Source of the DNA: Verrucomicrobiales bacterium
Lineage (GTDB): Bacteria; Verrucomicrobiota; Verrucomicrobiia; Limisphaerales; UBA9464
Direction of reading: 5' to 3'
NCBI GenBank assembly: GCA_003445095.1
Contig: DLVS01000175.1
Location: 1-7,011, forward strand
DNA: 7,011 nt
The notes below the pieces were generated by a model. That model made no database searches. It had not been told where the DNA came from and saw only the letters and a program-made list of their open reading frames with translations. Of the stretch, positions 6,483-7,011 are shown piece after piece. Both the position numbers and the translations under genes were made by a program. The first letter of the stretch is position 1; every line of letters begins with the position of its first letter.

Positions 6483-7011
6483 TCAGGCGACGATGAGAAC
6501 CCGGTCTCGGTCGGACAAGTCTTTCTCCACGGCGATGTCACTCCAGCCAGCGGAGGCGAATAACTCTCGCAGTGCCGCTGCCTGTCCGTCTCCAAATTCG
6601 AGAAACATTTTTCCGGTGGGGTTCAGCCAAAACTTGGCCACCTTGGCCAACTCGCGAAAACAATCGAGGCCGTCAGACCCGCCATCCAAGGCCATTCGAG
6701 GGTCGTGGTCGCGAACTTCCGGCGAGAGTCCGGCAATGTCGGCGGTGGGGATATACGGCGGATTCGTCACAATGGCGGCGAATCGCAGCGGGTGATCCGG
6801 ACCCGTCTGGAGGCCTTCTAAGGCGGCGAACCCGTGGCTTTGGTGGAACCGGATTCGGTCCGCCAACCGGTGCGCGATGGCATTTGCTCGCGCCACACGT
6901 AGTGCATCGGCCGATGCGTCCACCGCGACCACTTGAAGGTGTGGCACTGATTTTGCCAATGCCAGGGCCAGGCAACCCGATCCAGTCCCCCAGTCCAGCG
7001 CAACTGCTGGC
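6483..7011 (-). CDS. prmC: Peptide chain release factor N5-glutamine methyltransferase (PrmC/HemK), C-terminal part
   Basis: PrmC methylates the glutamine of the GGQ motif in release factors RF1 and RF2, using S-adenosylmethionine. The window holds about 175 C-terminal residues of a family usually near 280; the N-terminal helical domain and the start lie beyond the right edge. The visible part opens with motif I, ALDWGTGSGCLALALA (the family usually has DLGTGSG; Trp replaces Leu here), then VVAVDASADAL for the adenosine-binding acidic strand. The diagnostic NPPY motif follows in IVTNPPYIP, which binds the substrate glutamine. The stretch EVRDHDPRMALDGGSDGLDCFR is split by nothing and matches the family's conserved E-x5-P-x2-AL-GG-DGL pattern. 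The C-terminus ends DLSDRDRVLIVA. A TTG at 6959 is an internal Leu codon, not a start. In many bacteria prfA precedes prmC, so prfA may lie just outside the window; that is inference. Confidence 0.96.
   Translation of the reverse strand, partial: PAVALDWGTGSGCLALALAKSVPHLQVVAVDASADALRVARANAIAHRLADRIRFHQSHGFAALEGLQTGPDHPLRFAAIVTNPPYIPTADIAGLSPEVRDHDPRMALDGGSDGLDCFRELAKVAKFWLNPTGKMFLEFGDGQAAALRELFASAGWSDIAVEKDLSDRDRVLIVA

Noticed and set aside
1..7011. tRNA, rRNA, CRISPR array, insertion sequence or defence genes
   Set aside because: I looked for cloverleaf-like ends, regularly spaced repeats, transposase motifs and defence domains and found none.

Overview
The window is about 60% GC, and every gene I can support lies on the minus strand, so transcription runs from high to low coordinates. 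The gene content fits a Gram-negative-type bacterium: murein synthesis, an exported phosphoesterase and a CcoI/FixI-like copper ATPase. My best guess is Verrucomicrobiota (Limisphaerales/Pedosphaera-like). This rests on the protein style, the prmC-murA order, the near absence of strong Shine-Dalgarno sites, and AATTCCGAAATT-type palindromic repeats between genes. It is an inference from memory, not a search result.

Layout from the right edge (upstream) to the left: (1) 7011-6483, the C-terminal part of prmC, the release-factor glutamine methyltransferase, cut by the window edge; (2) 6419-5157, a complete murA with all key catalytic residues; (3) 5156-4765, a 392-base stretch with no convincing gene but with at least six short palindromes in 134 bases, probably an interspersed repeat or gene remnant; (4) 4764-3373, an exported alkaline-phosphatase-superfamily phosphodiesterase (NPP type) with a signal peptide; (5) 3372-3112, a spacer carrying a 14-bp-arm inverted repeat; (6) 3111-223, a large heavy-metal P1B ATPase with a CcoI-like N-terminal Cys cluster, no HMA domain, and an unusual 200-residue C-terminal membrane extension rich in Cys, His and Met; (7) 226 to the left edge, the first 40 codons of a family 2 glycosyltransferase, starting in a 4-base ATGA overlap with the ATPase stop; (8) 1-106, a G-homopolymer-rich tract that destroys the glycosyltransferase reading and looks like a contig-end sequencing or assembly artefact.

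The prmC-murA pair is ordinary housekeeping (translation termination, peptidoglycan precursor). The phosphodiesterase appears to be a separate unit. The ATPase and glycosyltransferase look translationally coupled. I do not see a defence system, CRISPR array, RNA gene or mobile element. The most unusual biology is the C-terminal extension of the copper ATPase. The most important data-quality point is the G tract at the left end.
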